This document shows positions 35,656 to 43,512 of a stretch of 48,970 nucleotides of DNA, in pieces. The position numbers and the translations under genes are program-made. Source of the DNA: Verrucomicrobiales bacterium (GTDB taxonomy: Bacteria; Verrucomicrobiota; Verrucomicrobiia; Verrucomicrobiales; DEV007); the NCBI GenBank assembly GCA_021648365.1, contig JAKISY010000025.1:1-48970 (forward strand). Direction: 5' to 3'. The stretch's first letter is position 1, and each line of letters opens with the position of its first letter. Under the pieces are notes generated by a model, which had not been told where the DNA came from, searched no databases, and saw only the letters and a program-made list of their open reading frames with translations.

Positions 35656-35970
35656 CTAGAAGCCCATGCCCGGAGGCAATCCCATGCCTTCAGTGGCTTT
35701 TTTCATCTCTTCTGCGGCTAGAGCTTTGCCGCTATCGATGGCTTTGCGCACGCCGCTGAGAACCAAATCCTCAAGGAAGGCTGCATCTTCAGGGTCGATG
35801 ATGGATGGATCGATTTTGATCGACAGCACTTCGCCTGCGCCGTTGGCTGTGACGGTGACTTTTTCTCCACCGACGCTTTCTTCTACGGTTTGTTGTGCGA
35901 GATCAGCTTGCATGTCCTGCATTTTGGACTGCATCTGCTGGGCTTGTTTCATCATTTTTGCGATGTTCAT
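35656..35970 (-). CDS. YbaB/EbfC nucleoid-associated protein
   Basis: A 104-residue DNA-binding protein: MNIAKMMKQAQQMQSKMQDM at the N-terminus, VTVTANGAGEVLSIKIDPSI in the centre, and a glycine/proline-rich tail (GMGLPPGMGF). It forms tweezer-like dimers on DNA. The position directly after dnaX is conserved across bacteria, usually with recR next; here recR is replaced by the EEP and MYG1 genes. Confidence 0.95.
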   Translation of the reverse strand: MNIAKMMKQAQQMQSKMQDMQADLAQQTVEESVGGEKVTVTANGAGEVLSIKIDPSIIDPEDAAFLEDLVLSGVRKAIDSGKALAAEEMKKATEGMGLPPGMGF

Positions 35971-35985
35971 GCTGTTGGATTAAAA

Positions 35986-36011
35986 ATTTGAGATTTGAGA
36001 TTTGAGATTTG
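35986..36011. repeat. Short tandem repeat ATTTGAG
   Basis: About 3.7 copies of a 7-bp unit ATTTGAG in the 107-bp spacer between dnaX and ybaB. Probably a slippage-prone microsatellite; no coding role. Confidence 0.85.
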
Positions 36012-36077
36012 GAAGCCGAGTCCACGCAACCGCGCGGCGAGATGGTCAGCGATATTCACTCGAAGGCACTTGTGATT

Positions 36078-37868
36078 TTAGTTACTGGTGATTTTTGCTT
36101 CGAATTCGGTGATGGCTTCTTTGATCAATGGGTCATCGTAGAACTCGTCGCCGACTGGCGGGGTGGGTTCCGGAGGGGTGGATGCTGTATCAGAGGGAGG
36201 TGCGGAAGTTTCTGGTGGGGTGTCAGTAGGGGAGGCTTGGTGTTGCTCTTGTAGAGGTTCGTTTTCAAATGCAACGGGTGCTTGCGGGGTGATACTGTCC
36301 TGTAGAATCATTTCGATTTTTAATGGGCATCCTCCGATACGACTGAGTATCTCATTGATCGCACCTTTGTGGCGAGCGAGGGAATCCATCGAAATGGAAT
36401 CTGACGGATGAAATCCAAGAATGACTTCGCGTCCTTTTTGCTCAATAAATACTCCCGTTTCGAGCCAGGTTTCAAAGAGCGGTTTGACTTTGCAGATCTC
36501 CTGAAAAGCTACCTGCCACAGGGCGGCTCCGCTGAGTGGGCTAGCTGGAGCTGGTGCGGGAGCGGCTACTTGCTGCACTGGCGCGACTGCTGCTGGAGCC
36601 GTGATGGGAGCTGTCATCGTCTCAGCTGAGGGAGCAGGTGCTGACGCGGGTGCTGGTGCTGCGACGACTGGTTGACTGGCTTGCGGAGTGGTGGATGCAC
36701 GACTGACTGGGGCAGGCGAATCCGGCAAGGCTTGGGACGCTTGGTGGAGTAAGTCGATGACGTCGCCAATGGAGGATTCTCCTAGGGATTCGATCGCTTT
36801 GATGACTCCTATTTCAAGGTGCAGTTTTTTATTGGTCGCCCACTTCATCTTGGCATCTGTTTCAGCAAACAGATCGATCAAGGCGATCAGTCGATCGGGA
36901 CTTGCTAGCGTTTTCTGCTCGGCGAGGATGGCTTCGAGTTCGGGTGAGCTTTCTTCACTGCGGTTTCCAGAGTCCACTTGGGCGATGAGTAAGTTGCGGA
37001 CGTGGGTGATCAGATCCGCCAGCAGTTTGCCGAGGTCTTTGCCCGCTTCGCTGTGACTGTGCACGCTCTCGAGTGCCGCTGTCGTATCACGGTGTAAGAT
37101 AGATCCTGCCAAAGCGGCGATGGATTCTTGAGAGTTGAATCCGAAGATGTCGAGTACGTCTTGCTCTTCGATGGATTCTCCGCAGAAGGCGACCAATTGG
37201 TCGAGCATGGATTGGGCATCGCGCATGCCGCCGTCAGCTCCTTTGGCGATGGTGTAGGCTGCGCCTTCTTTCAAGTCGATTTTTTCCTCTGATGCGATGT
37301 GCAAGAGGTGCTGTGCGATCACGGTGGTGGGAATGCGGCGCAGGTCAAAACGCTGGCATCGACTGAGAATCGTGGGTAGGATTTTTTGCGGTTCGGTGGT
37401 AGCAAAAATGAACTTCACGTGATCGGGTGGTTCTTCCAAGGTCTTCAACAGCGCGTTGAATGCTTGGGTGGTGAGCATGTGGACTTCGTCGATGTAGTAG
37501 ATCTTGAACTGCCCACTAGCAGGGGCAAATTTCACGGTGTCACGCAGTTCGCGCACTTGTTCGACTCCGTTATTGCTGGCTCCATCAATCTCTAGCACAT
37601 CGAGAGAGATGCCTTCGGCGATTTCTTGACAGACGGGTTCGTCGGGATCGAAGTCGATTCGTGGGCCATTGCTACAATTGAGCGCTTTGGCTAGAATGCG
37701 TGCGGTGGAGGTTTTGCCCGTTCCACGCGGCCCCACAAAGAGGTAGGCATGGGCGAGGCGGTCTTTTTCGATCGCGTTGCGCAAGGTTTGCACGACATGG
37801 TCTTGGCCCAAAACATCTTCGAATGTCTTGGGGCGGTATTTTCTGGCAAAAACTTGGTAGGAACTCAT
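36078..37868 (-). CDS. dnaX: DNA polymerase III gamma/tau subunit
   Basis: Clamp-loader ATPase of 596 residues. YQVFARKYRPKTFEDVLGQD is at the N-terminus, Walker A is FVGPRGTGKTSTARILAKAL (43-62), Walker B YYIDEVHMLT, sensor I LEEPPDHVKFIFATTE, and PTILSRCQRFD. A Pro/Ala-rich linker (about 375-450) leads to a C-terminal domain for polymerase contact, so the full product is tau-like. The zinc module normally carries four Cys; only two (NCSNGP and EPVCQEI) are seen, with the second CxxC missing. No A-AAA-AAG slippery heptamer for a gamma form was found. First gene of the leftward cluster. Confidence 0.97.
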   Translation of the reverse strand: MSSYQVFARKYRPKTFEDVLGQDHVVQTLRNAIEKDRLAHAYLFVGPRGTGKTSTARILAKALNCSNGPRIDFDPDEPVCQEIAEGISLDVLEIDGASNNGVEQVRELRDTVKFAPASGQFKIYYIDEVHMLTTQAFNALLKTLEEPPDHVKFIFATTEPQKILPTILSRCQRFDLRRIPTTVIAQHLLHIASEEKIDLKEGAAYTIAKGADGGMRDAQSMLDQLVAFCGESIEEQDVLDIFGFNSQESIAALAGSILHRDTTAALESVHSHSEAGKDLGKLLADLITHVRNLLIAQVDSGNRSEESSPELEAILAEQKTLASPDRLIALIDLFAETDAKMKWATNKKLHLEIGVIKAIESLGESSIGDVIDLLHQASQALPDSPAPVSRASTTPQASQPVVAAPAPASAPAPSAETMTAPITAPAAVAPVQQVAAPAPAPASPLSGAALWQVAFQEICKVKPLFETWLETGVFIEQKGREVILGFHPSDSISMDSLARHKGAINEILSRIGGCPLKIEMILQDSITPQAPVAFENEPLQEQHQASPTDTPPETSAPPSDTASTPPEPTPPVGDEFYDDPLIKEAITEFEAKITSN

Positions 37869-37968
37869 CGGTCATTCACCTTATAAGGGAGTGACGGAAA
37901 GGAAATGTTTTTTGCAGAAAAATGACATTTTTTTGTCGGTTGCACTTATGCCTCGATGCGGGAAACTG

Positions 37969-38826
37969 ATGGCGAATATCATGGGGGCTCATAAGCTAGA
38001 GAAAATCGGAATGATTGCGGGTAATGGGATTTATCCCGCTACCTTCGCACGCGCAGCACGAGCAGCGGGGGTGAAAACATTGGTGGTATCGGCATTCAAA
38101 GGGGAGACGGAAGCCTCACTGGCAGATGAAGTGGAGGTGATGCAGTGGCTGCGGGTGGGGCAGTTGAGCAAGATGATCCGTTTTTTTCAGCGAGAAGAAG
38201 TCACGCAGGCGGTGATGGTGGGGCAGATCGCGCCGAAAAACCTGTTTGATTTACGCCCAGACTTGAGGACGGTGAAGCTTCTTGCTCGCTTGAAGAAAAA
38301 AAATGCGGAGAGTATTTTTGGCGGTATTGCTGATGAATTAGCTAAAGAGGGGATCGAACTATTACCTGCTACGACCTTTTTGGATGATCTGCTACCTGCC
38401 GCAGGACCTGTTTGTGGTCCTAAATTGAGCGAAAATGCTCAACAGGACGCTGAGTTTGGTTTTTTTATTGCTAAGGAAATGAGTCGCTTGGACATCGGGC
38501 AGACGGTGGTGGTGAAAAACGGCACGGTGCTGGCGGTGGAGGCTTTTGAGGGGACTAATGAAGCCATTAGGCGCGGCGGTAAGATGGGGAAAGGCAAAGC
38601 GACAATGGTCAAGGTATCCAAACCCAAGCAAGATTTGCGCTTTGATGTGCCGGTGGTGGGAGAGATCACCATCGAAACGGCGGTGGAGGCAGGGATCACT
38701 ACGGTGGTGGTAGAGGCTGGGCGAACTTTGTTGTTAGGGAAAGAGGAGCTGTTTGTTTTGTGTGAAAAAAAGGGCGTGAGTTTGGTGGCGGTGGAATCAA
38801 TGGATGAGGATGACTGTATAATATGA
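37969..38826 (+). CDS. lpxI: UDP-2,3-diacylglucosamine pyrophosphatase LpxI
   Basis: Hydrolyses UDP-2,3-diacylglucosamine to lipid X and UMP in lipid A synthesis, the step done by LpxH in enterics. Family segments: KIGMIAGNGIYPATFARAAR, VGQLSKMIRFF, VMVGQIAPKNLFDLRPD, GKGKATMVKVSKPKQDLRFD and TVVVEAGRTLLL. The ATG at 37969 (MANIMGAHK, 285 aa) is chosen; ATG 37981 is close to the family N-terminus too, and a GTG at 37891 would add an unlikely leader. Overlaps the next gene by 4 bp and is the head of a coupled three-gene lipid A operon. Confidence 0.93.
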   Translation: MANIMGAHKLEKIGMIAGNGIYPATFARAARAAGVKTLVVSAFKGETEASLADEVEVMQWLRVGQLSKMIRFFQREEVTQAVMVGQIAPKNLFDLRPDLRTVKLLARLKKKNAESIFGGIADELAKEGIELLPATTFLDDLLPAAGPVCGPKLSENAQQDAEFGFFIAKEMSRLDIGQTVVVKNGTVLAVEAFEGTNEAIRRGGKMGKGKATMVKVSKPKQDLRFDVPVVGEITIETAVEAGITTVVVEAGRTLLLGKEELFVLCEKKGVSLVAVESMDEDDCII

Positions 38827-39806
38827 GTGAAAAAGTAAAAGTAGGGGTAGTGGGAGTCGGCGCCATTGGTCGCAATCATGCACGGATTTATTCGGAGCTA
38901 GAAAATGCTGAACTGGTGGCGATCTATGACCGGGATGCAGAACTGGCGGCTCAGTTGGCAGAAGAGTTTGGTAGCACGGCGGTGGCGACTCTGGATGAAT
39001 TGATCGGAAAAGTGGATGCCGCTTCGGTATCGACACCCACAGTGACTCACCTAGAGGTGGCAGGAGCTTTGCTGAAAGCTAACAAGGATGTTTTGGTGGA
39101 AAAGCCCATTTCAGATTCCCTAGACAATGCTCGGACTTTAGTTGATTTGGCGCATAGTAAAGGGCGCGTTTTGCAAGTGGGTCATATAGAGCGTTTCAAT
39201 CCAGTGATGGAGCAGTTGGAGACTTGTTTGAATCAACCGGTATTCATTGAGTCTCATAGACTTTCGCCTTTTCCCAAACGCAGTTTAGATATTGGGGTGG
39301 TATTGGATTTGATGATTCACGATTTAGAGATCATTCTGCATCTGGTGGATTCGCCCGTAGCGCATGTCGATGCGGTAGGAGTTTCTGTGCTGACCCATCG
39401 CGAGGACATCGCCAATGCGCGTATCCGTTTTGAGAATGGTTGTGTGGCGAACATCACGGCTAGCCGGATCAGTCCCGAGCGCTTGCGCAAGATACGGGTG
39501 TTCCAAAGTGACGCTTACTTGTCACTAGACTACCAAGATCAGTCGGGCTGGATCTACCGCAAAGATGGTATGGAGATCGTGCGCGACGAGGTGAAAGTCG
39601 AGAAAGACGAACCTTTAAAATTAGAGTTAGCCTCTTTCATCAACTGTGTCAAAAAAGGCGAACAGCCTAAGGTGTCGGGGCAGCATGGCACGGCAGCTCT
39701 GGATATAGCTATGGATATCACCCGCTTGATAGAAGAGGGAACTGCTGCATCCACAGCAGGCGATGCTGCAACTCTAGCGAGTGATCTTGGATCTAGCGCG
39801 AGATGA
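38823..39806 (+). CDS. Gfo/Idh/MocA oxidoreductase in the lipid A operon (GnnA-like)
   Basis: A 327-residue NAD(P)-dependent oxidoreductase. The dinucleotide-binding start is VGVVGVGAIGRNHARIYSEL, LVEKPISDSL holds the family Lys, and GHIERFNP and LDLMIHDLEIILHL follow. It is fused translationally to both neighbours by ATGA overlaps, between lpxI and lpxB. In Acidithiobacillus and Leptospira, GnnA oxidises UDP-GlcNAc at C3 and GnnB aminates it, giving lipid A with N-linked acyl chains. The same job is inferred here from context. No gnnB aminotransferase is in the window, so the call rests on location. Confidence 0.85.
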   Translation: MSEKVKVGVVGVGAIGRNHARIYSELENAELVAIYDRDAELAAQLAEEFGSTAVATLDELIGKVDAASVSTPTVTHLEVAGALLKANKDVLVEKPISDSLDNARTLVDLAHSKGRVLQVGHIERFNPVMEQLETCLNQPVFIESHRLSPFPKRSLDIGVVLDLMIHDLEIILHLVDSPVAHVDAVGVSVLTHREDIANARIRFENGCVANITASRISPERLRKIRVFQSDAYLSLDYQDQSGWIYRKDGMEIVRDEVKVEKDEPLKLELASFINCVKKGEQPKVSGQHGTAALDIAMDITRLIEEGTAASTAGDAATLASDLGSSAR

Positions 39807-40948
39807 AAAAGCTGTTTATTGTCTCAGGTGAGCACAGTGGTGATACCCATGGCGCCGGTTTGATGGCTGCTCTTTTGGCAGCAGGAAAAGAGCGGGGCGA
39901 TGATAAAAATGGTGCTATTGAGATTTCAGGTTTAGGCGGTCCGTTGATGGCGGAGCTTTCCTCTGGCATTGAGGATTGGCTGGCAGATGCTGCGGTGCTC
40001 GGCTTGTGGGAGGTGCTACAAAAGTATGCCTACTTCCGTGGCAAAATGGAAGAGACGGTGCAACGGATCTCACAGATCAAGCCTGACGGGGTGGTATTGG
40101 TGGATTACCCCGGTTTCAATTTGCGTCTCACACAACGACTGCGCAAGGAAGGTTACCAAGGGAAGCTGATTTATTATATCAGCCCTCAAGTTTGGGCATG
40201 GAAAAAAGGCCGTATCCCACGCATGGCGAAGTGGCTGGATTTGATGATTTGTATTTTCCCTTTTGAGAAACAACTCTATGAAACTTCTGGTTTAAAAACG
40301 GTTTTTGCAGGGCATCCCTTGGTGGATCAATTGCATTCCGAGCGTGCTGAGATATCACGAGATGAGAATTTGTTAGCCTTATTGCCAGGCAGCCGAGAAC
40401 GCGAAATCGAGAGCCTGTTTCCAGCGATGGTGGAGGCGGCGCGAGTGTTGACGGAGCAAGACCCGTCAGTGAGGTTTGCCAGTGCAGCTCCTTCTGAGAA
40501 GTTGCAGCAGCGTATGCGTGAAATCGCTGCTGATACGGGACTCACCAATCTGGAGGTAGGTCTAGGCAACGCGCATGAGTTGATGCAGAGAGCGAGCGCA
40601 GGGGTGGTGACATCAGGCACGGCGACCTTGGAGTCAGCGGTCTTTGCTTTGCCTTACTGCTTGGTTTACCGAGTGGCGTGGCCGACTTACTTGGCGGCTA
40701 AGCTTTTGATGGACATCCAATATTTAGGCATTGTGAATATACTGGCAGGCAAAGAGGTGGTGAAGGAGCTGCTGCAGAAGGATGCTTGTGCGGAGAGTAT
40801 CGTGGTGGAGTTAGGCGCTATGCTGAATGATGTGCAGAAGCGTGAAGCTTTGCAAAGTTCTCTCGCAGAAGTGGTGGCAGGACTGGGAGGTAGGGGAGCT
40901 TACCGGCAAGCTGCGCAAGCCGTGGAGGGGGAGTTGGGGTTGAGATAA
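39803..40948 (+). CDS. lpxB: Lipid-A-disaccharide synthase LpxB
   Basis: Joins lipid X and UDP-2,3-diacylglucosamine to form the lipid A disaccharide at the inner membrane face. 381 residues of GT19 type: FIVSGEHSGDTHGAGLM (SGExSGD-like), VLVDYPGFNLRLTQRLR, YYISPQVWAWKKGRIPRM, LALLPGSREREIESLFP and VTSGTATLESAVFALP. Coupled to the upstream oxidoreductase by a 4-bp overlap. It is the last gene before the repeat-rich foreign region. Confidence 0.97.
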   Translation: MKKLFIVSGEHSGDTHGAGLMAALLAAGKERGDDKNGAIEISGLGGPLMAELSSGIEDWLADAAVLGLWEVLQKYAYFRGKMEETVQRISQIKPDGVVLVDYPGFNLRLTQRLRKEGYQGKLIYYISPQVWAWKKGRIPRMAKWLDLMICIFPFEKQLYETSGLKTVFAGHPLVDQLHSERAEISRDENLLALLPGSREREIESLFPAMVEAARVLTEQDPSVRFASAAPSEKLQQRMREIAADTGLTNLEVGLGNAHELMQRASAGVVTSGTATLESAVFALPYCLVYRVAWPTYLAAKLLMDIQYLGIVNILAGKEVVKELLQKDACAESIVVELGAMLNDVQKREALQSSLAEVVAGLGGRGAYRQAAQAVEGELGLR

Positions 40949-40949
40949 A

Positions 40950-41081
40950 GGGGCTGCGGAACCTCTCGATTTCAGCGATAGCGTTTGCTGTTCAAATTTG
41001 GGGAAACGTCGATCTTGAAAATCCGTTAAACAATTTATAACCAATATGTTATAGCGGTCGTCAAGACATGCTACTGATCCC
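40950..41081 (+). repeat. Diverged repeat unit A
   Basis: First of three roughly 135-150 bp units in the 659-bp gene-free stretch between lpxB and the lipoprotein gene. The 5' half holds TTCAGCGATAGCGTTT (40971-40986) and the 3' end GTCAAGACATGCTACTGATC (41060-41079). Confidence 0.75.
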
Positions 41082-41120
41082 GATTACAAGCTATAAAAGG
41101 CTACCTGTTAAGTTCACCTG

Positions 41121-41270
41121 CCCACGGGGGTGGGGGAAGCGTTCGAGTTCAGCGATAGCGTTTGGTGTTGGAATTTGTCAGAAACCTTGAAATTAGATCA
41201 TTGCAGATTTGCTATAAATCGCTAAACTTCAATAGGTTACTGAGTTTGTCAAGATATGCTGACTGACCCC
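41121..41270 (+). repeat. Diverged repeat unit B
   Basis: Starts with a small palindrome CCCACGGGGGTGGG, then TTCAGCGATAGCGTTTGG and, after an AT-rich middle, ends in GTCAAGATATGCTGACTGAC (41248-41267) plus CCC. Same order of blocks as units A and C. Confidence 0.75.
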
Positions 41271-41301
41271 AAAGACAAGATATGCTGACTGACCCCAAAG
41301 A
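41250..41301 (+). repeat. Perfect 26-bp tandem duplication at the end of unit B
   Basis: Positions 41250-41275 and 41276-41301 are identical (CAAGATATGCTGACTGACCC followed by CAAAGA), a recent duplication of the unit's 3' terminus. Confidence 0.9.
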
Positions 41302-41309
41302 TGCTGAAA

Positions 41310-41387
41310 ATGGAGCGTCGAAAAATTAAGGTAACTCGCTATCAAGAAACAAGTTATGCCATTTGTCAAGATATGCTGACTGACCCC
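41310..41387 (+). repeat. Partial repeat unit (3' half only)
   Basis: Lacks the 5' block but aligns with the 3' half of units B and C and ends in TTTGTCAAGATATGCTGACT then GACCCC (41362-41387), identical to the end of unit B. Confidence 0.65.
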
Positions 41388-41390
41388 TTT

Positions 41391-41533
41391 CCCCCACGGG
41401 GGGTGGAGGAACCGTCCGACTTCAGCGATAGCGTTTGGCGTTCAAAGTCGGTAAAACGTCGAGCCTTAAAAATACGACAAATAGCTTATAGTCAATGCGT
41501 TACGAGGTTTGTCAAAATATGCTGCCTGACCTC
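41391..41533 (+). repeat. Diverged repeat unit C
   Basis: Begins with CCCCCACGGGGGGTGG, then CCGACTTCAGCGATAGCGTT; CCGACTT (41416-41422) pairs with AAGTCGG (41445-41451), so the 5' half can fold. Ends with GTCAAAATATGCTGCCTGAC (41511-41530). A further ACTGACCCCGATT remnant lies near 41590. Confidence 0.75.
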
Positions 41534-41607
41534 TATTCCGGTCCATACCACAAATCGAGAATGGCTTTCGGTATCAATTCGGTTCGCAACAACTGACCCC
41601 GATTCAG

Positions 41608-42051
41608 TTATTTATTCCACCCCCTTCTTTGAATCAATACGATTGTTGATGTTAATTCCGATTCAATCATATCATTATACCAAAAAGCCCCATTTCTTAG
41701 TTCTACCAATATATCGAAAGCATTTTTTCTTCCTAAATACTCTTTGTCGTCATTTGGAAGAACCATAGTATTTAGCTGATGAGAATAAAGAGTAAACAGA
41801 AAATCCCTTTCTTCTTTATCGAGTTCACCTGAAATTTGGATTTGGATATTGTTATTGTCGAGCTCATTATTGATAGTAGAAATAATTGTAAAAAGATTAT
41901 CCTCACCAGTTACTTCTAAGTTAATCGACATTAACGCTTGAGTGGTGTTGGCTGAGAAAATCGGCATTTCTATCTGTGATCGCTCCCCCCTGCAAGACAC
42001 AAACCCAATTGCAATCACTATCAGTAAACATTTATTTAAATTTATAACCAT
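41608..42051 (-). CDS. Hypothetical lipoprotein, candidate immunity protein to the Rhs-tail protein
   Basis: A 147-residue protein with a lipoprotein signal: a hydrophobic stretch and lipobox IGFVSC, Cys at 20. The start is taken at ATG 42051 because upstream residues of the open frame would spoil the signal. The mature part is acidic and Asn-rich (TINNELDNNNIQIQISGELD) with no family I recognise. The gene is AT-rich compared with the chromosomal genes around it. It overlaps the end of the Rhs-tail gene by 20 bp on the same strand, the usual order and coupling of effector and immunity genes. Periplasmic, membrane-anchored immunity is an inference from position and lipobox only. Confidence 0.7.
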   Translation of the reverse strand: MVINLNKCLLIVIAIGFVSCRGERSQIEMPIFSANTTQALMSINLEVTGEDNLFTIISTINNELDNNNIQIQISGELDKEERDFLFTLYSHQLNTMVLPNDDKEYLGRKNAFDILVELRNGAFWYNDMIESELTSTIVLIQRRGWNK

Positions 42052-42823
42052 ATCCAAGCGGGTTTGAAACATGTATAGGAACTCTCCAGCCAGTCTTGTT
42101 ATATTTTCTTTCTAGACCAACCCCATTCTTCATTGCCTTGCCAGAAGCCCTTTTCTCCTTGATTACATTATTAAGAAGATATTCGGTTTGAACTATATTA
42201 TTAGCTCGCTGCGCCTCTGATTCTTCAAACTTCGACGACCCAGTAACATCCGGATTTTTAGGGTCAACGACAGGTAAAATTTTTGACCTTTCACATCCGT
42301 CTGAGTAAGCATCAACCACTGCGTGCCACATATTGTGACCCCATATCCCAGGCTTCTTGCCTTTGGGAAAGCGAATTTTACCGTCCTTGATTGTTCCATC
42401 GGAATATGAATCAACTTCCTCTGCCGTATAATTTTTGTCCGGGGAACTTTCAATAGCTTTAACCATTTCATCAAAAGCGGGCGAGAATTTTCTCAAAGCA
42501 TCAATTTTAGTTTTTACCGCAGGACTCGAATATTTCAACGGATCTAATCCCAGAGGATCCCAAAAGTTCACCGGATCGTTGGCTACGTAAAAGGCGTGAT
42601 CCGATGCGATTTCCGTAGGTGAAGGCCACTTCCAATCCCCATTATTCAAGGGCTCGGGCTCAATTTGCGCAGCGTAAAATAGCTCATCGACAAAAAAATC
42701 CCCAGACGCGGTTTTTTGCGTCGAGTCCATCGATTTGCCCGACGCAGTTTGTGGACTGCACAGCAAAATAGCCATGACGCAAGTCATGGCGGCTATCACA
42801 AAATGACGGGTGCGATTGAACAC
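42032..42823 (-). CDS. Secreted Rhs-core-tail protein with toxin-like C-terminal domain
   Basis: A 263-residue protein. Sec signal peptide about residues 1-29 (FVIAAMTCVMAILL core). Residues 79-93, YVANDPVNFWDPLGL, match the end of the Rhs repeat-associated core, after which polymorphic toxin domains start. The C-terminal domain (about 96-263) has H163-N-M-W-H167 in GIWGHNMWHAVVDAY, where zinc metallopeptidase toxins have HExxH, and an acidic EESEAQ (200-205) where such domains have a third ligand. The catalytic Glu is Asn here. The rest of the Rhs shell is absent and the signal is its own. Metallopeptidase ancestry is inference; the Rhs tail is seen directly. The downstream lipoprotein gene overlaps it. 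Confidence 0.75.
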   Translation of the reverse strand: MFNRTRHFVIAAMTCVMAILLCSPQTASGKSMDSTQKTASGDFFVDELFYAAQIEPEPLNNGDWKWPSPTEIASDHAFYVANDPVNFWDPLGLDPLKYSSPAVKTKIDALRKFSPAFDEMVKAIESSPDKNYTAEEVDSYSDGTIKDGKIRFPKGKKPGIWGHNMWHAVVDAYSDGCERSKILPVVDPKNPDVTGSSKFEESEAQRANNIVQTEYLLNNVIKEKRASGKAMKNGVGLERKYNKTGWRVPIHVSNPLGYGYKFK

Positions 42824-42883
42824 AAGCTCAAGCTAGCAAGAGCGGCGGCTAAAGGAAAGAGGCAATCAGGATTTTTTTATTAT

Positions 42884-43276
42884 TCACCAGCTCAAGCTAA
42901 GCAGCTCAATCCCAGCAACACGCTCAAAATGAGCATCACCCGTAGCCAGTTTCATTCCGCACTCCAAGGCTACTGCAGCAATCCACATGTCATTTTCAGG
43001 GATACGCTGCCCCTGCGAATCAAGCCTTCCCGAGATTTTCCCATAAGCTGCAGCGGTCGCTTCATCGGGCATCAAGATCGCTATCCCCTTGAGAAACGAT
43101 TCGACCTGAGCACGTTCTTTCTCCGGATGCCCAACGCGGTTAATCCCTTTCTCCAACTCTCCTACGGTAAAGAGTGAGGTGAACAATAATCCGTCTTGCG
43201 GCAATACCGATGGAAGATCAAGCTTTCCTCGCAAATGCGCAATGATCGGGCTTGTATCAAGCAGAACATGAGTCAT
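42884..43276 (-). CDS. PIN-domain ribonuclease toxin (VapC-like), second copy
   Basis: A 130-residue PIN domain from the ATG at 43276 (a TTG at 43285 would add three residues). Acidic set: D7 in VLLDTSPII, E40 in TVGELEKGI, D96 in PENDMWIAAVA and D114 in ATGDAHFERV. It belongs to a different VapC branch from the copy at 12441 (ENDMWIAA type). It starts 5 bp after the stop of a small antitoxin-like gene, and that gene starts on the recombinase stop. Confidence 0.92.
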   Translation of the reverse strand: MTHVLLDTSPIIAHLRGKLDLPSVLPQDGLLFTSLFTVGELEKGINRVGHPEKERAQVESFLKGIAILMPDEATAAAYGKISGRLDSQGQRIPENDMWIAAVALECGMKLATGDAHFERVAGIELLSLSW

Positions 43277-43281
43277 AAAAA

Positions 43282-43512
43282 TCAATTGCTCGATTCAAAG
43301 ACCTCATCCGACAAAGCGGCCGCCTCGAAAGCTTCTCCTTCTTCCTCATCCATACAACCGAATGACTCGGCAAGTGCCTTGCGCTGCCGCTCTGCAATTT
43401 GTGGACCAAGCTCTCCAATAAAACTAGCTACCTCGACCAGCTTGGCGTTGGGCAATTCGTGCAGCTCTTTGGTAATGGATTCAACCAGTGTCATGCCTTT
43501 ACTGTAACTCAT
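43282..43512 (-). CDS. Antitoxin-like small protein upstream of VapC
   Basis: 76 residues from the ATG at 43512 (a GTG precedes it). The N-terminal MTLVESITKELHELPNAKLVEVASFIGEL pattern, shortened here to its helical core LPNAKLVEVASFIGEL, resembles DUF2281-type or helical VapB antitoxins. The acidic C-terminus (DEEEGEAFEAAALSDEVFE) suits toxin binding. Its ATG shares one base with the TGA of the recombinase gene (TGATG), so translation can pass directly from recombinase to antitoxin to toxin. Confidence 0.75.
   Translation of the reverse strand: MSYSKGMTLVESITKELHELPNAKLVEVASFIGELGPQIAERQRKALAESFGCMDEEEGEAFEAAALSDEVFESSN

Noticed and set aside
36800..36850. Possible frameshift site for a DnaX gamma form at an A6 run
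   Set aside because: The frame reads AAT AAA AAA CTG, which does not fit the X-XXY-YYZ slippery rule, and no stimulating hairpin was evident.
41387..41413. Resemblance of the unit C palindrome (TTCCCCCACGGGG..GAACCG) to a type I-E CRISPR repeat
   Set aside because: The copies are diverged and spaced about 170 and 270 bp apart, with shared rather than unique sequence between them, and there are no cas genes.
41301..41768. 155-codon plus-strand open frame
   Set aside because: It is a translation of the repeat units and of the antisense of the lipoprotein gene; it has no start signal or protein-like composition.
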